A stretch of DNA of 64,000 bases. Origin: Sphingobium estronivorans (lineage in GTDB: Bacteria; Pseudomonadota; Alphaproteobacteria; Sphingomonadales; Sphingomonadaceae). Numbering within the stretch: position 1 is the stretch's first letter; each line of letters begins with the position of its first letter. The translations under genes were made by a program, and so were the position numbers. The stretch is from NCBI RefSeq assembly GCF_008692605.1, contig NZ_LFCT01000016.1, positions 62,001 to 126,000 of the forward strand. Direction: 5' to 3'. Shown here piece after piece: positions 44,500 through 55,479 of the stretch. Below the pieces are notes generated by a model that did not search any database, was not told the origin of the DNA, and worked only from the letters and a program-made list of their open reading frames with translations.

Positions 44500-45629
44500 C
44501 AGTTCCAGCCCACCCAGGTGAAGAAGACCGCGAAAAAGGCGTCGATCACGATCACCAGGAAGATCGCCTGCACCACGGCGGCGGTGGTGCGCAGGCCGAC
44601 TTCCTCGGCATTGCCCTCCACCTGCATGCCCTGGAAACAGCCGGCAAGCGCGATGATGACGCCGAAGACAGGCGCTTTGATGAGGCCCACCCAGAGATCG
44701 TGGATCGGCACGACCTCGCGCAGTCGCTGGATAAAGGTGATCGGTGGAATGTCGAGCGATACAGCGCACAGAAAGCCGCCGCCGACAATCGCGACGATGG
44801 AGGAATAGAAACCGAGCAGCGGCATCATCACCACCACCGCCAGCGTGCGCGGCAGCACCAGCGCCTCCATCGGCGACACGCCGATGGTGCGCATGGCATC
44901 GACCTCTTCGGTCAGCTTCATCGTCCCCAATTGCGCCGCGAAGGCGGAGCCGGATCGGCCCGCGACCATGATCGCGGTCATCAGCACGCCGAGTTCGCGG
45001 AAGGTCAGGCGGCCGACCAGGTTGATCGTCAGCATCTCCATGCCGAACTGGCGCAACTGCACCGATCCCTGCTGAGCGATGACGATGCCGATCAGGAAGC
45101 TCATCAGGCCGATGATGCCGAGCGCCGATACGCCCACGACCTCGAACCGCTGCACCACGGCATTGATCCGGAAACGGCCAGGATGGCGGATGACATTCCA
45201 CGCCGCGACCAGCGTGCCGCCGAAGAAACCGAGCAGGCCGAGCAGGGTGGTGCCCGAATTGATAACCGCCTCGCCAATCTGGCCGACCACGCGCTTCCAT
45301 GGCGGCGCATAGTCGGGGCGGATATTGACCGGCTCATCGAGCCGGCCGACCGCCGCGATCAGCCGTTCGGCATCGCATTTGTCGCCTATGACCTTGCAGC
45401 CCAACCGCTTGATCGTGCGATGCAGCACCCAGGCGCCGATCGTGTCCATATACTCCACATCGGACAGGTCGAGCGTATCGACGGGGCCGCTAATCGCGTC
45501 GAGCCGGTCGGGCAGGTCGCGAAGGCAGGCAATGGACAGATTGCCTGAAAGCCGGATGACTGTTCCGCCGTCGCGGACTTCTTCTGCAAGATCAGCGGCT
45601 TTGTTCATCGAGGCGGAGGTGTGGTCCAT
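44499..45629 (-). CDS. linK: MCE-system permease with N-terminal STAS-like domain (LinK/MlaE type)
   Basis: 376 residues from the ATG at 45629 (alternative ATG 45608). An N-terminal STAS-like domain (about 20-100, VIRLSGNLSIACLRDLPDRLD...DTIGAWVLHR) is fused to a MlaE permease (about 120-376) with five or six membrane helices. The family stretches LTFRELGVLMTAIMVAGRSGSAFAAQLGTMKLTEEVDAMRTIG and GNAEEVGLRTTAAVVQAIFLVIVIDAFFAVFFT are present. E. coli keeps the STAS part as a separate protein, MlaB. It is divergent from the HAD phosphatase with 78 bp between starts. The STAS-permease fusion is usual in alphaproteobacteria. Confidence 0.94.
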   Translation of the reverse strand: MDHTSASMNKAADLAEEVRDGGTVIRLSGNLSIACLRDLPDRLDAISGPVDTLDLSDVEYMDTIGAWVLHRTIKRLGCKVIGDKCDAERLIAAVGRLDEPVNIRPDYAPPWKRVVGQIGEAVINSGTTLLGLLGFFGGTLVAAWNVIRHPGRFRINAVVQRFEVVGVSALGIIGLMSFLIGIVIAQQGSVQLRQFGMEMLTINLVGRLTFRELGVLMTAIMVAGRSGSAFAAQLGTMKLTEEVDAMRTIGVSPMEALVLPRTLAVVVMMPLLGFYSSIVAIVGGGFLCAVSLDIPPITFIQRLREVVPIHDLWVGLIKAPVFGVIIALAGCFQGMQVEGNAEEVGLRTTAAVVQAIFLVIVIDAFFAVFFTWVGWN

Positions 45630-45707
45630 TATCGGTTGCACGGCAAGCCGAAACGGCCCATCCGCACGATCAAACGAAGGGACCCCCCAAAAAGTTTCGG
45701 ACACGGC

Positions 45708-46382
45708 ATGACGCACAGGCTCGCAATCTACGACATGGACCGCACGGTGACTTTCACCGGCACCTATACCGGCTTTCTGATTCACGTCGCGAAACGCCTG
45801 GCGCCTTGGCGTCTGGCGCTGTTGCCCGGTGTGATCCTGCTGATGCTGGCCTATGTGCTGAAGCTGATCAGCCGGCAGCGGCTGAAGGAACTGAATCAGG
45901 CGCTGATGATCGGCGCCAATGTCGAGCGCGCGAAGCTGATGCCGCATGTCGAAAGCTATGCGGAAAAGGTGGTGGCGCAGAATGTCCGCAAGGGCGCGCT
46001 GGCGCAGATCGCGCAGGACAAGGCGGATGGCTACAGGCTGGTCCTCGCCACCGCCTCCTACCGCCTCTATGTCGAACCGATTGCCCGCCGGCTGGGTTTC
46101 GATGCGGTGATCGCGACCGATCATCTGTCGCAGGATCTGCGCTATGTCCGGGCGAAGATTGCGGGCGAGAATTGCTATGACACGGGCAAGTTGCGCATGA
46201 TCAAGGCGTGGATGGCGGGCGAGGCGATCGACCGTCGTCAGGCGACCATCCGCGCCTATTCGGATCATGTGTCGGACGCGCCGATGCTGGAGTTCGCGGA
46301 CATGCCCTTCGCCTCCAACCCGCACAAGCCGCTGGCGAAGCTGGCGGCGGCGCGGGGCTGGATGCGGGTGGACTGGAATTAG
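45708..46382 (+). CDS. HAD-IB family phosphatase
   Basis: 224 residues from the ATG at 45708. The N-terminal YDMDRTVT holds the nucleophile and acid aspartates (D9 and D11) of HAD hydrolases. A hydrophobic segment (about 30-55, LALLPGVILLMLAYVLKLI) suggests membrane association. The C-terminal AYSDHVSDAPMLEFADMPFASNPHKPL is the usual HAD-IB Mg-binding loop (SDHVSD). Substrate unknown; relatives include phosphoserine phosphatase-like and lipid-phosphate enzymes. It is divergent from the lipid transporter, so a lipid role is possible but only inferred. Confidence 0.86.
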   Translation: MTHRLAIYDMDRTVTFTGTYTGFLIHVAKRLAPWRLALLPGVILLMLAYVLKLISRQRLKELNQALMIGANVERAKLMPHVESYAEKVVAQNVRKGALAQIAQDKADGYRLVLATASYRLYVEPIARRLGFDAVIATDHLSQDLRYVRAKIAGENCYDTGKLRMIKAWMAGEAIDRRQATIRAYSDHVSDAPMLEFADMPFASNPHKPLAKLAAARGWMRVDWN

Positions 46383-47311
46383 CTCACCGGCGAAACCAGC
46401 GGCTTCCCTGCAAAATGCGCGGCGAGGTTGGCGAGCAGCATCTGCGCCATCTTCGCCACCGCCTCCTGCGTCGCGCCGCCGCTGTGCGGGGTCAGCACGA
46501 TATGGGGCACATCGGCCCAACGCGCCGCTGGCGTAGGTTCGGTTTCGAACACGTCGAGCGCCGCGCCGCCCAGCCGGCCCTCCCTCAGTGCCGCGATCAG
46601 CGCATCCTCATCCACCAGCTGCCCCCGCGCGACATTCACCAACAGCCCTTGAGATCCGAGCGCGTCCATGACGGCGCGGGAGATCATTCCCCGATTCTCC
46701 TCGGTCGCCCTGGCCGCCGCCACCATGACGTCACTGTCTCGCGCCAGCGCTTCCAGGCCATCGGCACGGGGCCAGCGCAGGTCCGGCTTTGCCCGGGGAC
46801 CCCACCAGCCGACCCGCATCCGCAGCGCTTCGGCGCGTTCGGCTAGGGCGATGCCGATGCTTCCCATGCCGACAATCCCGATCCGCGCGCCGGCCATGGA
46901 TCGGGTGAGCATCTTCGCGTCCGCCGTCCAGCCATTCTCGCGTATCTGCCGGTCGCCGGCGACGATCTGCCGCCGATGCGCGAGGATGAGGCCGAGGGCA
47001 TGATCGGCCACATCCTCCGCATTGGCGTCGCCCGCATGGGTGACGGCGACGTCGCGCGCCCGCGCCCAGTCGAGGTCCACCCCGTCATAACCCACGGTAA
47101 AGCAGGCGATCAGCCGCAGCGCCGTCATTCGTTCCAGCATCTCCGGGTCGAGCCGGAACTCGCCCGCCGTCACCAGCGCCTCGGCCTCCGTCAGCCGCGC
47201 CCTGCCGCTCTCCTCCCACAAGGCCATGACGTCATAATAAGGGGAGAGCAGGCCCAGCAACGGCGCCAGATGCGGCTGCGCCACGAGGATCAGCGGGCGA
47301 TCCGCGCTCAT
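46379..47311 (-). CDS. D-isomer-specific 2-hydroxyacid dehydrogenase
   Basis: 310 residues from the ATG at 47311. The NAD-binding GIVGMGSIGIALAE (about 147-160) and the catalytic Arg/Glu/His region NVARGQLVDEDALIAAL ... DVFETEP ... LTPHSGGAT are intact, as in glyoxylate/hydroxypyruvate reductases and related enzymes. The substrate is not fixed by sequence. Its ATG overlaps the stop of the gamma-synthase gene, so both are made together. A convergent HAD gene ends within its stop codon (46379-46382). Confidence 0.9.
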   Translation of the reverse strand: MSADRPLILVAQPHLAPLLGLLSPYYDVMALWEESGRARLTEAEALVTAGEFRLDPEMLERMTALRLIACFTVGYDGVDLDWARARDVAVTHAGDANAEDVADHALGLILAHRRQIVAGDRQIRENGWTADAKMLTRSMAGARIGIVGMGSIGIALAERAEALRMRVGWWGPRAKPDLRWPRADGLEALARDSDVMVAAARATEENRGMISRAVMDALGSQGLLVNVARGQLVDEDALIAALREGRLGGAALDVFETEPTPAARWADVPHIVLTPHSGGATQEAVAKMAQMLLANLAAHFAGKPLVSPVS

Positions 47312-48633
47312 CCCACCGCCCGCAACGCCTGCGCGAAGTCGGCGATCAGATCGTCCGCATCCTCGCACCCGATGGAGATGCGCACCATATTGTCGCCGAT
47401 CGCCAGCGCCTTCTTGCGCTCGGCGGGGACCGACAAATGGGTCATCGCCGCTGGATGGCTCGCCAGCGTCTCGGTCCCGCCCAGACTGACCGCGAGCTTC
47501 GCGATCTTCAGCGCGTCGAGAAAGGCGAAGGCCTCCGCCTCGCCGCCCCTGAGATAAAGCGAGAAGGTCGATCCCGCCCCGGTGCAATGGCGCCTGTAGA
47601 TATCCGCCTGCCGCTCCGTCTCCGGGAAGCCGAGATAGACGACTTTCTCCACCTGCGGCTGATCCTTCAGCCAGGTGCAGACCTTGGCCGCATTCTCGCC
47701 TGCCCGGCTCATCCGCAGTTCCAGCGTCTCCAGCGACCGCAGCAGCATCCAGGCCGAATGGGGATCGAGAATCGTCCCGATGGTGTTGCGCATCAGCCGG
47801 ATCGTGTTGATGAGCCCATTGGGTCCCAACACGCCGCCCGCGACCAGATCGCTATGCCCGCCCGCATATTTGGTGAGGCTGTAGATCACCAGATCCGCCC
47901 CGTGGCGCAGCGGATGATGCCAGAGCGGCCCCAGAAAGGTATTGTCGATGGCGACGGGCGGCCGATATTCTTCGCCTGCGAACAAAAAGTCGCGCCGCGC
48001 AACTACCGCCTCCAGATCGACCAGAACATTGGTCGGATTGGCCGGGCTTTCGAGGTAGATCATCGCCACGCGGCCCAGCCCCTTGGCTTTTTCGATCACG
48101 GCGCCGATTTCCTCCTCGGTCGCGCCTGCCGGGAAATCCAGCCACTGCACCCCGAACTTGCCCAGGATACGCCCGATCAGCGCTTCGGTTGCGGCATAAA
48201 GGGGCGCTGAATGCACGATTACGTCGCCCGGCTGCACCAGAGCGAGCAGGGTGGTGGCAATCGCCGACATGCCGCTGGAAAAGAGCAGGGCATCCTCCGC
48301 TTCTTCCCACACCGTCAGCCGGTCCTCGGCAATCTCCTGATTCGGGCCGTTGAAGCGGGAATAGACCAGCCCCTCCGCGCCGCCGGGGCGAATCCCGGTA
48401 ACCCCCTCAAAGTGCCGTTTGCCGGCGGCCGCGCTCTCGAAGGCGAAGGTGGAGGTGAGAAAGATCGGCGGCTTCAGCGAGCCTTCGGACAGGGTAGGAT
48501 CATAGCCATGCCCCATCATCAGCGTCGCGGGCTTCAGCTTGCGGCCCTCAATCTCCATGATCGACTGCTTGGGGCGGCGGCGGTTGCGCGTCGGTTTCAC
48601 GCCCGTCAGGTCGGCTTCGGTTTCGCCGGTCAT
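47308..48633 (-). CDS. cystathionine gamma-synthase/lyase family PLP enzyme
   Basis: 441 residues from the ATG at 48633, chosen because AGGAGA lies 7 bp upstream; an ATG at 48648 is an alternative. The Cys/Met metabolism PLP domain has the internal aldimine lysine K255 in YSLTKYAGGHSDLVAGGV, with SSGMSAIATTLLALVQPGD and RISIGCEDADDLIADF typical of the family. Members include cystathionine gamma-synthase, O-succinylhomoserine sulfhydrylase and methionine gamma-lyase; sequence alone does not decide. The N-terminal ~30 residues (basic, RNRRRPKQ) are an unusual extension. It is coupled to the dehydrogenase (4-bp overlap). Confidence 0.88.
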   Translation of the reverse strand: MTGETEADLTGVKPTRNRRRPKQSIMEIEGRKLKPATLMMGHGYDPTLSEGSLKPPIFLTSTFAFESAAAGKRHFEGVTGIRPGGAEGLVYSRFNGPNQEIAEDRLTVWEEAEDALLFSSGMSAIATTLLALVQPGDVIVHSAPLYAATEALIGRILGKFGVQWLDFPAGATEEEIGAVIEKAKGLGRVAMIYLESPANPTNVLVDLEAVVARRDFLFAGEEYRPPVAIDNTFLGPLWHHPLRHGADLVIYSLTKYAGGHSDLVAGGVLGPNGLINTIRLMRNTIGTILDPHSAWMLLRSLETLELRMSRAGENAAKVCTWLKDQPQVEKVVYLGFPETERQADIYRRHCTGAGSTFSLYLRGGEAEAFAFLDALKIAKLAVSLGGTETLASHPAAMTHLSVPAERKKALAIGDNMVRISIGCEDADDLIADFAQALRAVG

Positions 48634-48807
48634 GATATTCTCCTGCATGTCTGCGGCATCTGTTGCGCCGCTCTGATGGCAGGAGTGTAACGCCTTTAGG
48701 GGGGAGGGGGCCAGAGGTGGCGCGTAATTTTATTCCGCGCTCGTGGCTGAAAATTACCATTGAGGCTGAACTTGTCGAAGCCCCTCCCTTCTTCCTACAT
48801 CAGCCCT
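48634..48807. promoter_or_regulatory. divergent intergenic region with a repeat-like sequence
   Basis: 174 bp between the gamma-synthase and helicase starts. It holds GGCTGAACTTGTCGAAG (48764-48780), close to a common sphingomonad intergenic repeat of the CTTCGACAAGTTCAGCC type. No SAM riboswitch aptamer is apparent on the minus strand. Promoters are expected for both genes but none is clear. Confidence 0.4.
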
Positions 48808-51219
48808 ATGACCCCACGCCTACCCCAACCGCTGGAGCAATGGTTCATCTCCCGCGGCTGGACACCCCGCCGCCACCAACTCGACATGCTGGCGGCCGCC
48901 CGCTGCGGCGATCATGCGCTGCTCGTCGCCCCGACCGGCGCGGGCAAGACGCTCGCCGGCTTCCTGCCGACTCTCACCGACCTCATCGAAAGCCCGACCG
49001 AGGGACTCCACACCCTCTACGTCTCGCCGCTGAAGGCGCTCGCCGTCGATGTCCGCCGGAACCTCCTGACGCCGATCGAGGAGATGGACCTTCCGATTCG
49101 CGTCGAAACCCGCAGCGGGGACACGCCATCGGACAGGAAGGCCCGCCAGCGCGCGCGCCCGCCGCAAATTCTGCTGACCACGCCCGAATCCCTCTCGCTG
49201 CTGTTGAGCTATCCCGACAGCTTCCTGATGTTCGCGAACCTCCAGACCGTGATCGTCGATGAAGTCCACGCCTTCGCCACGCAAAAGCGCGGGGACCTGC
49301 TCAACCTCTCCCTCTCTCGTCTTCAGGCGATCAACCCCACCCTCCGGCGCGTGGCGCTCTCCGCGACAGTGGCCGATGTCGATGCCTATCGCGCCTGGCT
49401 CGCCCCGGACGGCGACATCAACGCCGTCACTCCGGTCATCGGCGAGCCGGGCGCCGATCCCCATGTCGCCATCCTCATCCCCGAAGGCCGCGTCCCCTGG
49501 TCCGGCCACTCGGGCAAATATGCCGCGAGCCAGGTGATGGCGGAGATCGAACGCCGCGCCACCACGCTGGTCTTCTGCAACACGCGCGGCCTTGCTGAAC
49601 TCATCTTCCAGGAACTCTGGTCGGCCAATGACGCCAATCTTCCCATCGCCATCCACCATGGCAGCCTCTCCATCGAGGCCCGGCGCAAGGTCGAAGCGGC
49701 GATGGCGGCGGGCAAGCTCCGCGCCCTTGTCGCCACCGCCAGCCTCGACCTCGGCGTCGATTGGGGCAATGTCGATTGCGTGATTCAGATGGGCGCGCCC
49801 AAGGGGAGTTCCCGCCTGCTCCAGCGCATCGGCCGCGCCAATCACCGGCTGGACACGCCGAGCGAGGCGATCCTCATCCCCGGCAACCGCTTTGAATATC
49901 TCGAAGCCCGTGCCGCCCTTGACGCGGTGGAGTCAGGCGAGCGCGACGCCGACGATTTCCGTCCCGGCAGCCTTGACGTGCTGGCCCAGCATGTGATGGG
50001 CCTCGCCTGCGCCGCGCCCTTTCGCGAACAGGAATTGCTGGCTGAAATCCGATCCGCCACCCCCTATAGCGCGCTCACGGAGGAGGGTTTCGCCCATGTC
50101 CTCCATTTCATCGAGGGCGGCGGCTATGCCCTGCGCGCCTATGACCGCTTCAAGCGCCTGACCCATGATGCGGACGGAACATGGCGGGTTTCCCATCCGC
50201 GCTTCATCCAGCAACATCGCCTCAACGCCGGAATCATCGTCGACCAGCCCGCGCTCGCTGTCCGCTTCGCCAATGGCCGCAAGCTCGGCACGGTGGAGGA
50301 GGGGTTCGCCGCCACCCTCAGTCCCGGCGACTGCTTCTTCTTCTCCGGCACTGCGCTGGAGGTGGTGCGGATGGACACCACGGATCTCATCGTCCGCGCG
50401 ACCTCGAAAAGCGCCCGCATCCCGACCTGGGGCGGCACCCGCATGGCGATGTCCACCCGCCTTGCCGACCGGGTGCGTCATTTCCTCGCGGAGCCGGACC
50501 AATGGTCCCGCTTCCCGCAGGATGTCCGCGAATGGCTGGAGGTCCAGAAATATCGCTCGGCCCTGCCCGAACCGGGGCAGCTTCTCATCGAAACCTTCCC
50601 GCATGAAGGGCGCCATTATCTCGTCTGTTACAGTTTCGAAGGCTGGAACGCGCACCAGTCGCTAGGCATGCTGCTTACCCGCCGCATGGACGCACAGGGG
50701 CTTATGCCAATGGGGTTCGTCTCCAACGACTATGCGCTCGCCGTCTATGGCCTGAAGCCCGTCACCGATCCCGCCAGCCTCTTTTCCGCCGACATTCTGG
50801 ATCATGAATTCGTCGAATGGGTCGAACAATCAAGCCTGCTCAAGCGCGCCTTTCGCGACGTGGCGGTGATTTCCGGCCTGATCGAGCGCCAACACCCCGG
50901 CAAGCGCAAGACCGGGCGGCAGGTCACTTTCTCCACGGACCTCATCTACGATGTGCTGCGCAAATATCAGCCCGACCATCTGCTGCTGAAGGCTGCCTGG
51001 GCCGATGCCCGTGCGCGCATGACCGATGTGGGGCGTCTGGGCGATCTGATCGACCGCGCCTCGGCCACTATGCTGCATATCGCGCTGGATCGGGTCAGCC
51101 CGCTCGCCGTGCCGGTGTTGATCCTCATCGGTCGCGAGCAGGTCGCCCAGCATGCGGCGGAAGATGCCCTATTGATGGAGGCCGAAGCGCTGGTGGCGGA
51201 GGCCATGCGCACGGATTAG
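48808..51219 (+). CDS. ligase-associated DNA damage response DEXH box helicase (Lhr type)
   Basis: 803 residues from the ATG at 48808. It is a superfamily 2 helicase: Walker A APTGAGKTLAGFLPTL (about 44-59), DEVHAF (about 153-158), SAT (near 195), and C-terminal RecA-like domain with TASLDLGVDWGNVDCVIQMGAPKGSSRLLQRIGRANHRLD (about 327-366). Then come winged-helix and Lhr-core domains. This is the Lhr-C form that is normally encoded with PdeM, a DNA ligase and an MBL-fold nuclease for DNA repair. None of those neighbours lie beside it here; pdeM is 33 kb away. Confidence 0.92.
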   Translation: MTPRLPQPLEQWFISRGWTPRRHQLDMLAAARCGDHALLVAPTGAGKTLAGFLPTLTDLIESPTEGLHTLYVSPLKALAVDVRRNLLTPIEEMDLPIRVETRSGDTPSDRKARQRARPPQILLTTPESLSLLLSYPDSFLMFANLQTVIVDEVHAFATQKRGDLLNLSLSRLQAINPTLRRVALSATVADVDAYRAWLAPDGDINAVTPVIGEPGADPHVAILIPEGRVPWSGHSGKYAASQVMAEIERRATTLVFCNTRGLAELIFQELWSANDANLPIAIHHGSLSIEARRKVEAAMAAGKLRALVATASLDLGVDWGNVDCVIQMGAPKGSSRLLQRIGRANHRLDTPSEAILIPGNRFEYLEARAALDAVESGERDADDFRPGSLDVLAQHVMGLACAAPFREQELLAEIRSATPYSALTEEGFAHVLHFIEGGGYALRAYDRFKRLTHDADGTWRVSHPRFIQQHRLNAGIIVDQPALAVRFANGRKLGTVEEGFAATLSPGDCFFFSGTALEVVRMDTTDLIVRATSKSARIPTWGGTRMAMSTRLADRVRHFLAEPDQWSRFPQDVREWLEVQKYRSALPEPGQLLIETFPHEGRHYLVCYSFEGWNAHQSLGMLLTRRMDAQGLMPMGFVSNDYALAVYGLKPVTDPASLFSADILDHEFVEWVEQSSLLKRAFRDVAVISGLIERQHPGKRKTGRQVTFSTDLIYDVLRKYQPDHLLLKAAWADARARMTDVGRLGDLIDRASATMLHIALDRVSPLAVPVLILIGREQVAQHAAEDALLMEAEALVAEAMRTD

Positions 51220-51225
51220 GCGCGA

Positions 51226-51744
51226 TCAGGGAGCGCCTGCATCCTGATCGTCCCGCGCGCCGCCGCATCCATCCAGCGTTCCTTCGCCAAAGGCTATCGC
51301 GACCCGGTCGGACCAGATGGCATCGCTCATGCCGTCGCTGCACGGTCCTTCGCTCAGCGTCATGGAAAAACCCCCGCCCAGATAGCGGATCGTCCGCCCG
51401 TCATTATAGCGCGAGACGGCGAAGCGGACAGGGGCTTTATCCGGGCGCTCCAGCGTGGCGGTCGATCCCTTCACCGTCACGGCCCAGAAGGGTTCGGTCC
51501 CGATCGCCCGGTAGCGACCCTGCGCGGGCCGTTCCGGAGCGGGGGAGGGGGCGGAATGGGGTGCCGCTGTTTCACGGGGAACCGCTTCCGAAACATTCTC
51601 GGTATTCTGTTTCACGCTTTGGTTCGGAAGGATGATCGGCACGGAGGCCTGGCGCCGCGCGGCATTGCTGACGGGCACATCCTTCTCGCCGCTGCCGCAG
51701 CCCGTCATCATCAGGATGAGAGCGAAGGGCGAGAGCCGTCTCAC
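51226..51744 (-). CDS. envelope lipoprotein with GTEPFWAV motif (COG3650-like)
   Basis: 172 residues, GTG start at 51744 overlapping the tag stop (GTGA). A signal peptide with a MMTGC lipobox (cysteine near 16) marks it as a lipoprotein. A proline/glutamine-rich linker is followed by a domain from about 75 containing YRAIGTEPFWAVTVKGSTATLERPD and YLGGGFSMTLSEGPCSDGMSD, which resembles the COG3650/META-type family. Function unknown. A parS-like sequence lies within its linker-coding part. Confidence 0.8.
   Translation of the reverse strand: MRRLSPFALILMMTGCGSGEKDVPVSNAARRQASVPIILPNQSVKQNTENVSEAVPRETAAPHSAPSPAPERPAQGRYRAIGTEPFWAVTVKGSTATLERPDKAPVRFAVSRYNDGRTIRYLGGGFSMTLSEGPCSDGMSDAIWSDRVAIAFGEGTLDGCGGARDDQDAGAP
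51568..51583. other. weak parS-like sequence inside the lipoprotein gene
   Basis: TGTTTCACGGGGAACC matches site 2 (TGTTTCACGTGGAACA) at 14 of 16 positions, with a T to G change at the palindrome centre. A half-site TGTTTCACG starts at 51608. A central change often weakens ParB binding, so it is a doubtful fourth site. Confidence 0.35.
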
Positions 51745-52304
51745 GCCGCCATGACCTGATCCCGCCGAAAGCAGGAGATGGCATGATCGTTCACCATCCC
51801 CACAGCCTGCATCCAGGCATAGACGATGGTGGGTCCCACAAATTTGAAGCCGCGTTTCTTGAGGTCCTTGGAGATCGCTTCCGACAGGACGGTCTTTGCC
51901 GGAAAGGTCAGGCCGTCATTCTGGATCGGTGTGCCATCGACAAAGCGCCAGACCATGGCCGAGAAATCCTCCCCACGGTCGCGCATGGCGCAGAAGATCC
52001 GTGCGCCGCCAATCGTCGCCTCGATCTTTGCCCGGGCGCGGATGATGCCGGGGTCGCCCATCAGCCGTTCGACATCGACGGCGCCAAAGGCAGCGACCTT
52101 GTCGGGATCGAAACCGGCAAAGGCGGCGCGGAACGTCTCGCGCTTGCGCAGGATGGTGATCCAGCTGAGGCCCGCCTGGAAGCCTTCCAGCATCAGCGTT
52201 TCCCAGAGCATCCGCGAATCGCGCTCCGGCACGCCCCATTCGCTGTCGTGATAGGCGCAATAGAGCGGGTCGGTGCCGGCCCAGCCGCAACGGACCCGCT
52301 CCAT
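51741..52304 (-). CDS. tag: DNA-3-methyladenine glycosylase I
   Basis: 187 residues. Tag excises N3-methyladenine from DNA. The N-terminal MERVRCGWAGTDPLYCAYHDSEWGVP holds the first zinc ligands (Cys6, His19), the helix-hairpin GFQAGLSWITILRKRETFR is conserved near 42-60, and the last ligands fall in NDHAISCFRR near the C-terminus. All zinc positions appear present. It follows gyrB after 4 bp on the same strand and overlaps the lipoprotein gene downstream. Confidence 0.96.
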   Translation of the reverse strand: MERVRCGWAGTDPLYCAYHDSEWGVPERDSRMLWETLMLEGFQAGLSWITILRKRETFRAAFAGFDPDKVAAFGAVDVERLMGDPGIIRARAKIEATIGGARIFCAMRDRGEDFSAMVWRFVDGTPIQNDGLTFPAKTVLSEAISKDLKKRGFKFVGPTIVYAWMQAVGMVNDHAISCFRRDQVMAA

Positions 52305-52308
52305 CGGA

Positions 52309-54900
<2,592 letters not shown>

Positions 54901-54902
54901 CT

Positions 54903-55376
54903 ATGCGTGTCGTCCTTGCCTCCCTTGCATCGGTAGTCCTGATGCTTGCCGCCTGCTCCAAAAGCAGTGACGTGCTGGAGGAATTGCCCAACAGTTCGCT
55001 GGCGGGGGCGGCGCGGGAAGATGTGCCGGAAACCCGGCTGGAATCGCGCCTTACCCGCCCGGTGACGATTGGGGAGGACGGGCCGCGCCTCGACGCCTGC
55101 GGCACCATGGGTCAGGCCATGCGGGTCGGCGCCAAGGGGCTTGCGGTGCGCGCCGCGCCCTTTGCGGACGCAAAGGAAATCGCCCGGATGGCAGAGGGCG
55201 ACCGCGCCTGGGTCTGCACCCGCAGCCTCGATCAGAAATGGCTGGGGGTCGTGCTTGCCCCCGAACCGATGGCCGATTGCGGCGTGTCCGACCCGGTGGA
55301 TCGCAAGCAGGCCTATGACGGACCCTGCCGCAGCGGCTGGGTATCGAGCGCGGCGATCCGCCTGATCGCGGGATAA
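54903..55376 (+). CDS. SH3-domain lipoprotein
   Basis: 157 residues. A signal peptide with lipobox MLAAC (acylated cysteine near 18) directs it to the envelope. The C-terminal half (about 70-157) looks like a bacterial SH3 domain: RVGAKGLAVRAAPFADAKEIARMAEGDRAWVCTRSLDQKWLGVV. Four cysteines (near C67, C103, C124 and C142) could form disulfides in the periplasm. Bacterial SH3 domains often bind peptidoglycan or peptides. Its partner is not known. Confidence 0.82.
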   Translation: MRVVLASLASVVLMLAACSKSSDVLEELPNSSLAGAAREDVPETRLESRLTRPVTIGEDGPRLDACGTMGQAMRVGAKGLAVRAAPFADAKEIARMAEGDRAWVCTRSLDQKWLGVVLAPEPMADCGVSDPVDRKQAYDGPCRSGWVSSAAIRLIAG

Positions 55377-55410
55377 AGGCGCAGGACGCCGGAGGAAATC
55401 CTCTCAAAAA

Positions 55411-55451
55411 ATGGCCTTTTACAAAATAGCCATTATCCGGTAACCGGCCAT
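55411..55451 (+). promoter_or_regulatory. candidate MocR-type operator upstream of the aminotransferase-like regulator
   Basis: Three GCCAT-type elements occur with 18-bp register: ATGGCC at 55411 (inverted), TAGCCAT at 55427-55433 and CGGCCAT at 55445-55451. The region is AT-rich relative to its surroundings (AAAAAATGGCCTTTTACAAA). MocR regulators often bind direct or inverted repeats just upstream of their own gene. Promoter elements overlap here in all likelihood but were not resolved. Confidence 0.45.
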
Positions 55452-55479
55452 CTCGTCGTTTGAATTGGAACTGACCGCC

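Noticed and set aside
43651..45300. Long form of the MCE ATPase with about 267 extra N-terminal residues
   Set aside because: The extra part is the permease gene read in another frame. The ATG at 44499 gives the family-like start and overlaps the permease stop.
44499..46520. Long form of the MCE permease with about 297 extra N-terminal residues
   Set aside because: The extension is antisense to the HAD phosphatase gene; the ATG at 45629 fits the STAS domain start.
48634..48760. SAM riboswitch upstream of the gamma-synthase family gene
   Set aside because: I looked for SAM-I and SAM-II core sequences on the minus strand and found none.
51600..51616. Second parS at TGTTTCACGCTTTGG
   Set aside because: Only the left half matches; no palindrome.
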